64,000 nucleotides of DNA. Origin: Entomoplasma ellychniae. Lineage in GTDB: Bacteria > Bacillota_I > Bacilli_A > Mycoplasmatales > Mycoplasmataceae. The notes below the pieces were generated by a model. It was not told the origin of the DNA. It saw nothing but the letters and a program-made list of their open reading frames with translations, and did no database searches. The translations under genes and the position numbers were made by a program. The stretch covers positions 62,001-126,000 of the forward strand of contig NZ_PHND01000001.1 in the NCBI RefSeq assembly GCF_002930155.1. Direction: 5' to 3'. Positions 1 to 10,865 of this stretch are shown one piece after another (the stretch's first letter is position 1; each line of letters begins with the position of its first letter).

Positions 1-2
1 AT

Positions 3-932
3 CTTCAAATTGCAGAAGCTAAAAAGCAAAGTATTAAAGATAGAGTTCAAAAATATGGTGGGATGTTAAAATCAAAAAGTTTTTTTCATAAAATAGGTAA
101 AAAAACAACACCTATATTATTGCCTTTTTTTATTGTGATGATATTTTTAGTAATTTTACCAATTGTTGCAATTATAATTTATTCAGTTATTCAACCAACA
201 AATGATTTATCAATGTTCAAAGTAACGCTACAAAATTATTTGGATTTATTTAGCAATAAAAATATAATGCTTGCATTAGGTGTAACTTTATTTTATGCTT
301 TAATATCATCTTTAATGTGTATTTTAATAGGTTACCCAATAGCTTTAATTATGTCTCAATTACGATCAAAAATGGTTGCAAAAAATGTTTGACTATTGGT
401 AACTCTACCAATGTGAATTTCAATGATTATGAAAGTTTTAGGTTTTAGAAGTTTATTTTTACTTCTAGCACCAAGTATGCTAGGAACTCAAGTTGCAATT
501 ATTATTGGTATGACTTATATGTTTTTACCATTTGCTATTCCACCAATATACGATGCTTTGGAATCAAGAATTAAAGATATCGAAGAAGCTGCTCAAGATT
601 TGGGGTGCTCAAAAAACAAAACTTTTTGAGTTATCACTTTAAGATCATCAGTCCCTGGGATAATAACTGCTTTTACTCTTGTTTTATTACAAACAGCAAC
701 ATCTTTAATAGTTGTTCAGTATATGGGTGATGGAAAAATAAATTTAATATCAAAAATTATTGAGTCATACTTTTTAAAAGGAAGTAATTTTGGGGCTGGT
801 GCAGCCATTAGTGTTGTTTTAGCAGCAATAGTATTAATAATTATGTTAGCTTCTAAATTTATTAGTAATAAATTTGAAAATAAAGGAGGTAAAAAATGAA
901 AAGACTCTTCAAATCAAGTTACTTTGCTTTAA
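3..932 (+). CDS. potB: Spermidine/putrescine ABC transporter permease PotB (5' partial)
   Basis: Inner-membrane permease half of a polyamine importer. The frame is open from the window edge; Met at 63 begins a hydrophobic segment, but no Shine-Dalgarno lies in front of it and the upstream codons look coding (A/T third positions), so the real start is probably before the window. About six membrane segments and the cytoplasmic EAA loop (IEEAAQDLG, around residue 171 from Met63) that docks on the PotA ATPase are visible. In the standard code it would stop at TGA 897-899, exactly overlapping the potC ATG; with TGA as Trp it runs 11 codons further to TAA 930-932, so potB and potC overlap by 37 bases. 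potA is expected just upstream, outside the window. The family call is firm. Confidence 0.9.
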
Positions 933-3900
933 TCATATTATTAATATACCTTCCTATAGGTATTATGGTGATATTTTCTTTTAACTCAGGAAATACAGTT
1001 TCTAGCTGAATGGGATTTAGTACAAAATGATATGAGCAATTTTTTCAAGATTCAACTTTTATTAAATCAATTATAACTTCATTGTTTGTAGCTGTTGTAT
1101 CAACTGCTATTTCGTTAGTTATTGGAGTTAGTGCAGCAATTGGTTTATCAAAACTTGATAAACGAAAAAGAAATAAATGATTAACTATTTCAAATGTGCC
1201 TTTAATTAATGCTGACATCATTACAGCTGTTGCTTTAATGGTCGTATTTTTATTGTGTGGTATAAAGTTTGGCATATTTACACTAATTATGGCTCATATA
1301 TCATTTAACGTCCCATATGTAATTATTACAGTCATGCCGCGTTTAAGAAAAATAGACCAAGGGATTATTGAAGCTTCTAATGATTTAGGAGCTAAAAGCT
1401 CTACTGTAATATTTAAAGTTATATTACCAATTTTAAAACCAGCTATCATTTTAGCCGCGTTTATTGCATTTGCAATGAGTTTTGATGACTTTATAATTTC
1501 TTATTTTACAGGTGGAGATCAACAGAATGTATCTGGATTTATTTATGCAGCCAAAAGAATTAAGCCATTTATATTTGCTTTTGGAACATTAACAGTAGCA
1601 ATTATTGCATTAGCTGTTTTAGTATATAACGCATTTTTGATTGTTGGAGAAAAACAAGAAGAAACTATAGCTCAAATTAAAAATGGAACTTATAAACAAA
1701 AAGAAATTTATAAATTACAATCAAAACTTAATTTAGCAAAATCAAACTTAGAGAATTTATCTATTATTAAAAAGTCTTATAGTATTAAACTATGAGTGCA
1801 ATATTGAATATTAAGTTTAAAATTGTGAAGAGCAAGTTTAAAAAATTATGATAAAAAAATATCTGTTTTAGAATGAAAAAGATATAAATTACAAACAGAA
1901 ATTAATAATGAAAAAAAATATAAATCTAAATTATTAAAAAATCAAAAAAAAGAGTTAACTTTGAGAAAACAAAAAGCTTTAGCTAAAGATGTTAAAAAAG
2001 CTGCTAAGTATTCTATTGACTTAGAAAAAATCATTGAAGAGATTGAGTTTTTAACAGAAGAGATTGAGTGAATGAAAGCTCGTGATGATAAAGCTGTAAT
2101 TAAAGCTAAGTCAATAAATGATAAATTGCAAAGCTTAATATCTGATTTTAATCAAGAAGTTGAACCAAGTAAATCAACAATTAAATGATATACAAAAAAA
2201 ATTAAATATTACAAAGATTGAAAAATTGAAGTTGAAGAAGGTAAAAACAATTACAAGTTAAAATTAGTTGTTGAAAAACTAAAAGAAATTAAAAAGAATA
2301 ATGAAAATAAAATTTCTAATTTATCTTCAAAAAAAGATTTAATTTGAACCCAAATTTATCGTCAACAACCAATTCTTGTTGGTTATAAAGATTTGAAACA
2401 AACAAAAAAACTATCAATAATTGAAAATTATGAAAATAAAATTAAAAAAACAATAGATAAAATTCAATTTAAAATTACACCAATTCAAATGAAAATAGCG
2501 AAAAAATCAAATGAATTTTATAACATTGAAACTGAAGATGTTAGATATACAAAAAATTGATTTACAAGAAGTTGAAAAGTTTTATTAGTATCGTTAATTG
2601 GTCTAGCATCTTTTTCAGCATTAACTGTAGCATTTATTAAAAACAATATTTATGATTTAACAGTTGGTAACTGAGGGGAATATATCGATCGAACAATTAT
2701 TAAAGATTTTGAAAAAGAATATAAAGTAAAAGTTAATTATCAAGAATATGATTCAAATGAAACTTTGTATAATAAACTTTACACATTTTCTTATGATTTA
2801 ATGGTACCAAGTGATTATATGGTTCAAAAGCTTGCTGAAGAAAATAAGTTAGAACAATTAGATTACTCTAAGTTGAACGTTTGATCAGAAGCATTTGAAT
2901 ATCTGGACCAAAGTGATGCAAAAAAAACTCATGAAGGTATTAATAAACAACCAGTTGATTCAAAAACAGAAACAAAAGAAAAAACTAAGCCTTTACAAAT
3001 TGTTAGTTCTCTTTTAGATGTTATGGGAAATAGTAGAGTTAATTTAGATTCTGTTGATATTCCAGAACATAGTTTAAATACTGGAACAATAGCAGATTAT
3101 GCTTTAAACTACTTTTGAGGTGATTTAACTATAGTAATTAATCCTAATTCAAAAGGTCGTGATGGCGGAGATAACATTAAATGATTATTTGATAACTATC
3201 GCGATGCTGTTGGTGTTGTTGATGAAAGTGGAACATTATCTGCTTTAAAAGTTGATGATGTTTATGATGCTACTAAAACATATGGAGTTATTAATTTTGA
3301 ATTATCATGAGATATCTTATGAAAAGCAGCTGATGCTGGTAAAAAAGTTGTTATAAATGAAGATCCTAAGAATCTATTTGCTATTGGTGGTCAAAAATTA
3401 TTTGGTAAAGGTAATCTTAAAAATAAATCAGAAATTGATGATATTGCAGAAGAATTAAAAACTTTAGTTTATAAACCAAATGTTGGTCTTGAAGGTGATT
3501 CTTTAATTCAAACTGCTGGTGAAGGTAGATTTGATTTTGCAGTCATGTACAATGGAGATGCTGCCAATGCTAATGCTTTATATAATGGCGAGAGCGAACC
3601 AGAAGAAGATGAAGTAGAAGAAGTAGATGAAGAAAGTTTGATTGCTGAAGAAATTACTGAAAATGAAAAAGTTTATTTCTTATATGGAAGACCAAATAAA
3701 TACAATCAAGCAAAAAACTTTAGAGAAACAACTAATATTTATTCAGATAATATGGTTATGTCTAAAAATGCTAAAAATAAAGATTTAGCTTATAAATTTA
3801 TGAATTTTATAATTGCTAATGCTGAAGAGTTGTCTAATTTTACAGGTACTCCAACACCTTATGTTGAAACTTTACAATCTGCAACTGAGCAAGGTGCAAC

Positions 3901-4048
3901 TTTTGAAAAATATAAAAACTTATTTTTACCAATAGTTATGAAAGGTCAACAACTAATTGAAGGAAATCTTGAACCATTTTTCTATAATGGAAAAATAGAT
4001 GATTATCTAGTTGATGAATATACAAATTTAATTGCTGGTAAACAATAA
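896..4048 (+). CDS. potCD: Fused polyamine permease and substrate-binding protein PotCD
   Basis: A single 1050-residue frame joins two transporter parts. Residues 1 to about 265 are a PotC-type permease with several membrane segments and an EAA loop (IIEASNDLG, about residue 156). Residues about 265-550 are a highly charged Lys/Glu-rich stretch that should form a long coiled coil. A further membrane segment follows (about 560-582), then a PotD-type polyamine-binding domain (about 590-1050) with the recognisable YDLMVPSDYMV motif. The start has a good ribosome site (AAAGGAGGT, six bases upstream). Many in-frame TGA codons are read as Trp. PotC-PotD fusions are known in mollicutes, where a free periplasmic binding protein is impossible; the extra segment would tether the binding domain outside the cell. 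An acidic Glu-rich insert sits near residue 900. Confidence 0.92.
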
Positions 4049-4050
4049 AT

Positions 4051-4080
4051 AAAAATAAACCTTTTTTGGTTTATTTTTAT
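4051..4080 (+). terminator. Rho-independent terminator after potCD
   Basis: An 11-bp A/T-rich inverted repeat (AAAAATAAACC / GGTTTATTTTT) with a six-T loop starts three bases after the potCD stop and runs into T-rich sequence, ending the pot operon before the next gene's own ribosome site. Confidence 0.75.
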
Positions 4081-4105
4081 TTATAATTTAATTTAAAGGA
4101 GATTT

Positions 4106-5077
4106 ATGAAACATATACAAAACAATAGTCACACCTTTGCTTTTAAAATAGAAAACACTATAACAAAAAGACAAAATTCGTTCAAAAAAAATAAATTTTA
4201 TTGAAGAACATTATTTAAAATATTATTTGTATTAATTATGACAATAACTATTTTAGATATGTATATTAGAAGTTCTGTTTGAAATATTTTATATGTTCAC
4301 CAAATTAATGGATTGCTTGCAAAAGGCGAAGTTATAACATTAGATGATATATTAACATATGGTGTTTTGCATAATGCCCGATGAATTGCTAAAAAAGAGT
4401 ACATTTCAACAACAATAAATTTTGTTCAAGCATCTCAAGGTTTAAAAGCTATATTTAACCCATTTGAACAAATTAACAGTTTATCATCTTATTTTACTGT
4501 TTTATCAAACATTTTAATCACTGTGTGAATGTATACATCTCTAATTAAACCTCATAATGAGTCTAAAAAAGGATTGCTTAGTGAGAAAGCATCAATTATT
4601 ACAGCTACTTTAATTACAATTACAGGAATTATTTACAATGCATTTTTAAGAGGAGTCTCAATGTCATCATCTAATGCTTATTTATGAGAAAAAATTTTAT
4701 CACATGTCTCAAATGAAATACTACACACAATAGCACCATTATTATTTGTATTATATGTTTTATTCTTTATGAAACACCAAAATGCACAAAAAGTAACTTT
4801 TAAAAATTTTTCAAAAACACTATTAGTAATCATATGTATATTATTAGCATATGGTGCTTATGCAATTTTACGAGGAATGATAAAACAAACAGCAGGCACT
4901 CCAATTGATATTGCTTATCCGTATTTCTTTTTACAAGTTACAAACCCTTTAATATTAGGATTGCCAGGATATGTTTGATTTGTAATATTTATTGTGATAT
5001 TAATAGTTATATCTTTAGTGTTTTCAATTTTTTATCAATCAATTATTTATTTAACAAATAAAAATAAACTGAATTAG
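4106..5077 (+). CDS. Pr6Pr-family integral membrane protein
   Basis: A 323-residue protein with about six membrane segments, starting after AAAGGAG. It carries motifs I associate with the Pr6Pr membrane family: YFTVLSN after the second segment, GIIYNAFLRG, a conserved histidine in NEILHTIAPLLF, and AYPYFFLQV near the last segments. The biochemical role of this family is not established; the conserved His and polar residues inside membrane segments hint at a channel, transporter or enzyme, but that is inference. It lies between the polyamine transporter terminator and tRNA-Cys, so it is probably transcribed alone. Confidence 0.7.
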
Positions 5078-5095
5078 TCTAAATTTTTATTAATT

Positions 5096-5114
5096 ACCTT
5101 ATAATAAATAAGGT
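5096..5114 (+). promoter_or_regulatory. Promoter of tRNA-Cys with small inverted repeat
   Basis: TATAAT at 5100-5105 lies 17 bases before the tRNA-Cys gene. It sits inside an 8-bp inverted repeat (TACCTTAT / ATAAGGTA) with a five-base centre. No clear -35 hexamer is visible. Confidence 0.5.
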
Positions 5115-5122
5115 ATGTTCAT

Positions 5123-5197
5123 GGCGGTGTAGCCAAGTGGCTAAGGCATAGGTCTGCAACACCTTGATCGTCGGTTCGAATCCGATTGCCGCCTCCA
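5123..5197 (+). tRNA. tRNA-Cys (GCA)
   Basis: Cloverleaf of 75 bases with a 7-bp acceptor stem containing two G-T pairs, anticodon GCA in loop CTGCAAC, a GGTTCGAAT T-loop, discriminator U (usual for bacterial tRNA-Cys) and an encoded CCA end. It is a single transcription unit with its own promoter and a terminator directly behind. Confidence 0.97.
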
Positions 5198-5203
5198 TTA
5201 AGA

Positions 5204-5242
5204 AAAACAAAAGAAGTTTATATGCTTCTTTTTTTGTGTTTT
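5204..5242 (+). terminator. Terminator after tRNA-Cys
   Basis: Inverted repeat around AAGAAG / CTTCTT extended by A-rich and T-rich flanks, followed by a T run. Confidence 0.7.
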
Positions 5243-5263
5243 ATAAAATCTTCAAAAAATTTA

Positions 5264-5292
5264 TTGTTTTTTACACTTGTCTCCTTTATAAT
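5264..5292 (+). promoter_or_regulatory. Sigma-70 promoter of the nine-tRNA operon
   Basis: TTGTTT (5264-5269) and TATAAT (5287-5292) are separated by exactly 17 bases and lie 44 bases before tRNA-Arg. A small hairpin (CCCTAAA / TTTAAGGG, 5301-5319) is in the short leader. Confidence 0.75.
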
Positions 5293-5336
5293 AAATAAGT
5301 CCCTAAATTTTTTTAAGGGTAACAATAATAACAAAT

Positions 5337-5413
5337 GCGCCCGTAGATCAATTGGATAGATCGTTTGACTACGGATCAAAAGGTTAGGGGTTCGAGTCCC
5401 TTCGGGCGCACCA
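5337..5413 (+). tRNA. tRNA-Arg (ACG)
   Basis: 77-base cloverleaf, acceptor GCGCCCG / CGGGCGC, anticodon ACG in loop CTACGGA (A34 would be edited to inosine), CCA encoded. First gene of the nine-tRNA operon. Confidence 0.97.
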
Positions 5414-5459
5414 ATTTTGTCAGCAATGTTATTATTGTTGAAGTAATAACATTTAGTAT

Positions 5460-5536
5460 CGGGAAGTGGCTCAGCTTGGTAGAGCATTCGGTTTGGGACC
5501 GAAGGGTCGCAGGTTCGAATCCTGTCTTCCCGACCA
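5460..5536 (+). tRNA. tRNA-Pro (UGG)
   Basis: 77-base cloverleaf with acceptor CGGGAAG / CTTCCCG, anticodon stem TTCGG / CCGAA, anticodon TGG, and encoded CCA. Confidence 0.97.
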
Positions 5537-5550
5537 TTATATTTTTATGT

Positions 5551-5626
5551 GGGCCCTTAGCTCAGCTGGGAGAGCACCTGCCTTGCACGCAGGGGGTCGT
5601 CGGTTCGATCCCGATAGGGTCCACCA
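5551..5626 (+). tRNA. tRNA-Ala (UGC)
   Basis: 76-base cloverleaf, anticodon TGC in loop CTTGCAC, T-loop GGTTCGATCC, encoded CCA. Only 14 bases separate it from tRNA-Pro. Confidence 0.97.
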
Positions 5627-5633
5627 TTTTTTT

Positions 5634-5710
5634 GGCGGGGTAGCTCAGTTGGTTAGAGCGTTCGGTTCATACCCGAAAGGTCGAGAGTTCAAGTCTCTCT
5701 TCCGCTACCA
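5634..5710 (+). tRNA. tRNA-Met (CAU), elongator
   Basis: 77 bases; acceptor GGCGGGG pairs with TTCCGCT using several G-T pairs; anticodon CAT in loop TTCATAC. Its overall sequence resembles Firmicute elongator tRNA-Met rather than the initiator (fully paired first base) or tRNA-Ile2. The weak acceptor stem is notable. Confidence 0.9.
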
Positions 5711-5720
5711 TATTCATAAA

Positions 5721-5797
5721 GGACCTTTAGCTCAGTTGGTTAGAGCATCCGGCTCATAACCGGACGGTCACTGGTTCAAGTCCAGTAAGGTCCACCA
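5721..5797 (+). tRNA. tRNA-Ile2 (CAU, lysidine type)
   Basis: 77 bases with anticodon CAT in loop CTCATAA. Body sequence (GGACCTTTAGCTCAGTTGG start, TCCGG / CCGGA anticodon stem) matches the pattern of bacterial tRNA-Ile2, whose C34 is changed to lysidine by TilS so that it reads AUA. AUA is common in the genes here. The assignment relative to tRNA-Met is by resemblance. Confidence 0.85.
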
Positions 5798-5839
5798 TTT
5801 AGTAATTACACAGTTGTTGCTATTTGAACAATTTTATAA

Positions 5840-5932
5840 GGAAGATTACCCAAGTCCGGCTGAAGGGATCGGTCTTGAAAACCGAGAGTCGGGGAAACCC
5901 GAGCGGGGGTTCGAATCCCTCATCTTCCGCCA
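5840..5932 (+). tRNA. tRNA-Ser (UGA)
   Basis: 93-base class II tRNA with a long variable arm (GTCGGGG...CCCGAGC), acceptor GGAAGAT / ATCTTCC, anticodon TGA in loop CTTGAAA, discriminator G and encoded CCA. Confidence 0.97.
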
Positions 5933-5943
5933 TTTTTATTTAT

Positions 5944-6019
<76 letters not shown>

Positions 6020-6022
6020 TAT

Positions 6023-6099
6023 GGCCCCATAGCGAAGTTGGTTATCGCGCCTCCCTGTCACGGAGGAGATCACGGGTTCAAGTCCCGTTGGGGTCGCCA
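6023..6099 (+). tRNA. tRNA-Asp (GUC)
   Basis: 77-base cloverleaf, anticodon GTC in loop CTGTCAC, discriminator G (an aspartate identity element), encoded CCA; three bases after tRNA-fMet. Confidence 0.97.
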
Positions 6100-6107
6100 T
6101 TATTTTT

Positions 6108-6183
6108 GGTTGTGTAGCTCAGTTGGTAGAGCAGCAGATTGAAGCTCTGCGTGTCGGCGGTTCAATTCCGTCCACAACCACCA
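6108..6183 (+). tRNA. tRNA-Phe (GAA)
   Basis: 76-base cloverleaf, acceptor GGTTGTG / CACAACC, anticodon GAA in loop TTGAAGC, encoded CCA. Last gene of the cluster, followed by a terminator. Confidence 0.97.
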
Positions 6184-6195
6184 TCCAAAAAAAGC

Positions 6196-6218
6196 AAAAC
6201 ACTTTTTAGTGTTTTTTT
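6196..6218 (+). terminator. Terminator of the nine-tRNA operon
   Basis: AAAACACT / AGTGTTTT hairpin with a four-base T loop and a T run, 12 bases after tRNA-Phe. Confidence 0.85.
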
Positions 6219-6266
6219 ATTTTATTTATCGTTTTTTAAGAATATAATTATAAAAAGGTTATTTTT

Positions 6267-6971
6267 ATGAAAAAAATTATGAAGTTATTATTAAGTAAAA
6301 ATGTATATATAATCTCAGTAGTTATTATCTATTTATTTTTTGCTTTTTTTATTTATTTTTTTGATGATTCATTAATGGGTCTTTGAATACTTTCAAATAT
6401 TCAGAAAATAAATTCTGCAATTTTATTATTTTTGTTTATTTTAATGATTGTCAATTTTATTAACTTTATTAAAAAAACTGATGCCTATGTATATAAAAAA
6501 AATCAAGATGATAAAACTGAAAAAAAAGAACTAATGTTTGCCATGGTTAGAAATATGTTGTGTTTAGTTCCATTAATACTTATTAAACTATTCGTAAAAT
6601 TATTTCAAAATAACATTCTTTTTTCTCGAGCAAACAATTTTGAATATTTGTCAATAGTAATAATAAGTTTTTTATTATTATCTACAATCATCATTATTTT
6701 TGGAACACTTTTATTTAAATTTAGATCTAATCAAAATAATAACTTATCAGTCAATTTTAAAGTCCTTATTATCTTTTTTGCTGAAATGAAGAAAAAAGAA
6801 AAATCAAAAGAAAAGAAAAATAATAAAGCCGATTCTAATTTATCACAAGTTTTAGTTAATGTTATTTTACATATAAACAATACAACAGTTGAATTATTTT
6901 GAAAAATTAAAAGAATCGTATTGTTAAAAACTAACAAAAAGTATAATTTACCAGCAAAGTTCCAAGTTTAA
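6267..6971 (+). CDS. Unknown four-segment membrane protein
   Basis: A 234-residue protein starting with Met-Lys-Lys. It has two N-terminal hydrophobic segments (about residues 12-32 and 48-68), a charged loop, two more segments (about 92-112 and 125-150), and a basic Lys-rich C-terminal half (run of KKKEKSKEKK). Only a weak ribosome site (AAAAAGG) precedes the ATG. In-frame TGA codons are Trp. I recognise no family. It lies just upstream of a lipoprotein gene with its own ribosome site and may be co-transcribed with it. Confidence 0.75.
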
Positions 6972-6999
6972 TTTTAAAAATTAATTTGGAGGATACAAA

Positions 7000-9144
7000 A
7001 TGAAAAAATTATTACAACTACTTACAGTAGTTACTATTTTGCCTACTGTAAGTATGGCTGCTGTCTCATGTGATGTGTCATTTAAAAGTAAAGAAAAAAG
7101 CGAAAATAAAACAACAGAAACATCAACTAAAAGAATAAAAAACACAGAACTTAAGTTAGAAGTGGAAAGCCTTTTAAAAGATAAAACATTTAATAGTGTA
7201 CAAGAAGCTGCTGAATTTATTGCAACATACAAAGATTGAAAAGCAGAAGGTGTACTAAGAGTCCAAGCGTCTATTTTTACAGAAACTGATGCAGCTAGTA
7301 TTGCAATAACACCAATTTTAAAAGAAGGATATGAATGACTTGATACTTATGGGAACGTTTTTGAAGTATATATTAAAGTAGATTTAAATAATGAAATTAA
7401 CAAAAAAATTGAAGAAATCAAAAATAACAAATATGATGAAAAAAATCTAGAATCTGCAAAAACTGAAATAATTCAAGAAATTAAAAAAATAAAAGGTATT
7501 AGTTCAGTTGAATTAAATTGAACTGATGAGAATTTGCTAAAATATTCACTAAAACTGGTATACAAACAAAATTTTTCAGGACCTGAAGTAGTTAATAGTG
7601 AAACAAAAACTTACACAAACTTAAAGGAAGCAATTTCATCTGTAAAAAGTAAAATTCAAGAAAAGGGTTATAGCACAAACGATGATGCAAAAAGCACAAT
7701 TATAAGGTTATATAACAATATTGAAGGTGTGAAGGATGTGACATTTGAATGAGAAAATTCTGTTAATTATAAATATAGAGTTAATTTAACATTTGAATCA
7801 ACATATTATTCTGATGACACAAATGTTTCAGATTCATTAGTAAAAAATGAATCAGTTGGAAAAGAAGTTGAACAAATCTTTGAAGTTGTTAAAAATAAAA
7901 AATACAACATAGCAGATGAAAATATTGAAGAAGAATTAATCAAACCATTTAATAGTACTAATTATTTAGAATCAGTAAAATTTAGTTGATTATCACAACC
8001 TAATAATACATATAAACTTACTTTTAATTATAAGAAAGGTTATTTTGGCCCTGAAACACTTTCTGCAAAAATTTTACCAAAAATGGACATTACTGATATG
8101 ATTAAAGGTGCAATTACAAATATAGAATTTGAAAATAAAGGTGTAGTTTATGAAAATGCATTAAAAGTCCAAGAAATATTTTCTAAGAATTTAAAGCAAA
8201 TTAAAGGTGTGCAAACATTAGATTTCTCTACTAATGCAAATAATGATAATACTTATAAATTAAGCATAAAAGTAAGTTATGATGACGAAAACTATTTTGG
8301 CAATAAAACTTTTGAATCTAATTTTGAAATGAAAAAACCAATTGATGACAATGTTTTAAAACAAAAATCAATTTTTGAAAACCAAGAATTTAAAAACTTG
8401 GACGCAGCCAAAGAATATATTAGTAACACTTTACCTAAAATTGAAGGTGTTAAAGAAATTGTTAATATAACATCTGATTCTGAAACTAAAAATGTTAAAT
8501 TTACAGTCATTACTGATGAATTACACTCAATGCAATATAATGTTTTAGAATGAAAAGCTGACTTGAAGTTCTCTGAAATTAAACCAATTGATAATCAAGA
8601 ATTAAGTTGAGTTAATGGTAGTCAAAAAAAATATCAAGATATTAAACTTAGTGGATATAAACTTATTGGTAAAGATTTAACATTCAAAACTGATGTTGAT
8701 AATTTAATTTCAATTACAGAATATGAAAAAAATAATAATAAGTATTTAAGTATTCAATCATTAACGAATGTGGCCGGAGTTAAAACTGTTAAAGTTGATG
8801 TTCAAGTGTATGGTCAACCTGAATCTCAAGTAAGTTTTGAAGTAAAAATTATTGGACAACCGGTAATAACAACAGAAGAACCTTGGCAGGTTGATATAGC
8901 AAGAGGTAAAAATAAAGACGTTCATTTTCATATAGATTTTTATGATGATGCAAGTAATATTTTAGATAGTGATCAAGAAGATAATTACATAACAACAAGC
9001 ATAATTAAAGAAGATGTTGCTAATGGTTTATATATTTTAAAAATATATGGTGTTAAAAAAAACAAATTATTTGGTAGCCAAAAGGCTTACATCAAATGAA
9101 ATGGCCAAACCCTATGAACTGTAAGAACAAAAGTTTCATCCTAA
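7000..9144 (+). CDS. Large surface lipoprotein with repeated domains
   Basis: A 714-residue secreted lipoprotein. The N-terminus is a typical mollicute lipoprotein signal ending in a lipobox (AAVSC, Cys about 25), followed by a Lys/Glu/Thr-rich linker. The body holds divergent domains of roughly 110 residues, each with a helix-like start, a motif of the form I-K/E-G-V/I plus hydrophobic residues (IKGISSV, IEGVKDV, IKGVQTL, IEGVKEI) and a beta-rich tail with YK(L/Y) strands. I do not recognise a named family. The start follows TTGGAGG. The repeats are divergent at DNA level, unlike the near-identical repeats of the surface genes at 41-51 kb, so this one is not obviously length-variable. Confidence 0.85.
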
Positions 9145-9192
9145 GAACAAGAGTTAGATAACATAAAATTAAAACTTATTTAAAACTTATTT

Positions 9193-9221
9193 AAAACTTA
9201 TCTTTTTAGATAAGTTTTTTA
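9193..9221 (+). terminator. Terminator after the lipoprotein gene
   Basis: 11-bp hairpin AAAACTTATCT / AGATAAGTTTT with T tail. It is preceded by two tandem copies of an 11-bp unit resembling its left arm (AAAACTTATTT from 9170), as if the arm had been duplicated. Confidence 0.8.
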
Positions 9222-9295
9222 TTTAAATAAAACCTCAAGATTTATAAGTTATAATAAAAAAGAGTAAAAAATGATATATAGGAGAAAAAAATAAA

Positions 9296-10042
9296 ATGAG
9301 ACAAAAAGTAATTTTTGGAAACTGAAAAATGAATGGGAACAAAGAAGGATTAATTTCTTTTTTAAAAAAAGTAGAAAAAGCAATTAAAAAGTCTGATGTT
9401 AAAGCAGGATTAGCTTTACCATTTACTTTATTAGAAACTGGGATCAATAAAGCAAAAATTATTGACATTGCTGCACAAAATGTGCACTTTGCAACTAATG
9501 GAGCTTACACTGGAGAAGTGTCAATTGCAATGCTAAAAGAAATCAACACTAAATATGTTGTGATTGGTCATTCTGAAAGAAGAGAAATGTTTGGTGAAAC
9601 TGATGATACTGTAAATAAAAAAGCTATTGAACTTATTAAAGCAGGAATCACTCCGATTATTTGTTGTGGTGAAACTTTAGAAATTAAAGAAGCTAAAAAA
9701 ACTGTAACTTGAGTTAATGGTCAAATTAAAAAAGCTTATAAAAATATTTCACCAAGTGATGCCTTAAAAACTATTATTGCATATGAGCCAATTTGAGCAA
9801 TTGGAACTGGTAAAACTGCAACTGCAAATGATGCTGAAATTGTTTGTCAAAAAATTAGAGAAAACTTAGCAAAAATTTATGATGAAAAAGTTGCTGATCA
9901 AATAACTATTCAATATGGTGGAAGTGTTAATCCTTCAAACATTTCTGAATTAATGTCACAAAAAAATATTGATGGAGCATTAGTTGGTGGAGCTAGTTTA
10001 AAAGCAGATGATTTTATTGCTTTAATCAACTATAAAAAATAA
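9296..10042 (+). CDS. tpiA: Triose-phosphate isomerase
   Basis: Interconverts dihydroxyacetone phosphate and glyceraldehyde 3-phosphate in glycolysis, in the cytosol. 248 residues, the normal length for one TIM barrel. The catalytic residues are visible: Lys in NWKMNG (about 11), His in GHSERR (about 92), Glu in AYEPIWAIGTG (about 164), plus the phosphate-binding GGSV near the C-terminus. Ribosome site AGGAG precedes the ATG at 9296. It heads a tight operon: a HAD phosphatase starts 3 bases after its stop, then gpmI follows. Confidence 0.98.
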
Positions 10043-10045
10043 ATT

Positions 10046-10864
10046 ATGAAAGAAATTAAACTATTAGCTTTAGATATGGATGGAACTTCATATCATAAAA
10101 TGGCAGGTATTATTTTAGATAATGTAGAGCCTATTAAAAAAGCAATTGCAAAAGGTGTTAAATTAGCTTTTGTAACAGGTAGACCAGCTGTTTCAAAATT
10201 AAATGAATTAGAAAAATATGGTTTTGATAAAGATAGTGAAATTATTGTTGGTTGTAATGGGGGATGTATTTATGATTTAAAAAATCATAAAGTTATAGAA
10301 TCAAATTGTATTGATTCAATTACAGCTAAAGCAGTTTTTGAAGAAGCTTTAAAACATAATGCTTGCATGTGAGGATACACTGATGATCTAAATAAAGTAG
10401 TTGTTACTAAAAATTCAATAAATAGTAAAGACTATATTTTAGAAAAAGGTTTTTTTGATGGTGAAGTATTATTTTATGAAGATGTTAAAAATGACTTTAG
10501 TTTTAAGTTTTTTAAACTGTTAGGTTTTCAAGGTAATGAAAAATTATATAATTTATTAGAAGAAAATTTTGATTTAAACATTTCAACTAATGATAATTTA
10601 ATTGGGGAAATAAATGTTAAAGGAATAAATAAAGCATATGCTTTGAAATGATTATCAAATTTCTATAACATTCCTGTTGACAACATGGCTGCTATTGGGG
10701 ATGGGATGAATGATTATCCGATGATTCAAATTGCTGGAATTGGGGTTGGTATTGCAAATTCAGTTCAACCTATTAAAGATATAGCTGATGTTTATATTAA
10801 TAAAACAAATGTTGAAGGTGCTGTTAAAGAGTTCATTGAAACATATATATTAGGAGAGAAATAA
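10046..10864 (+). CDS. Cof-type HAD-IIB phosphatase
   Basis: 272 residues of the haloacid dehalogenase superfamily, Cof/YidA type with a large cap between motifs II and III. Motif I is LALDMDGT (nucleophile Asp about 10, general acid Asp about 12), motif II VTGRP, and motif IV IGDGMNDYPMI with the Mg-binding aspartates. Such enzymes remove phosphate from small sugar phosphates or cofactors; the substrate cannot be told. Its place between tpiA (3-base gap) and gpmI suggests a housekeeping role tied to glycolysis, for example clearing side-product phosphates, but that is inference. A second paralogue is at 38857. Confidence 0.92.
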
Positions 10865-10865
10865 A

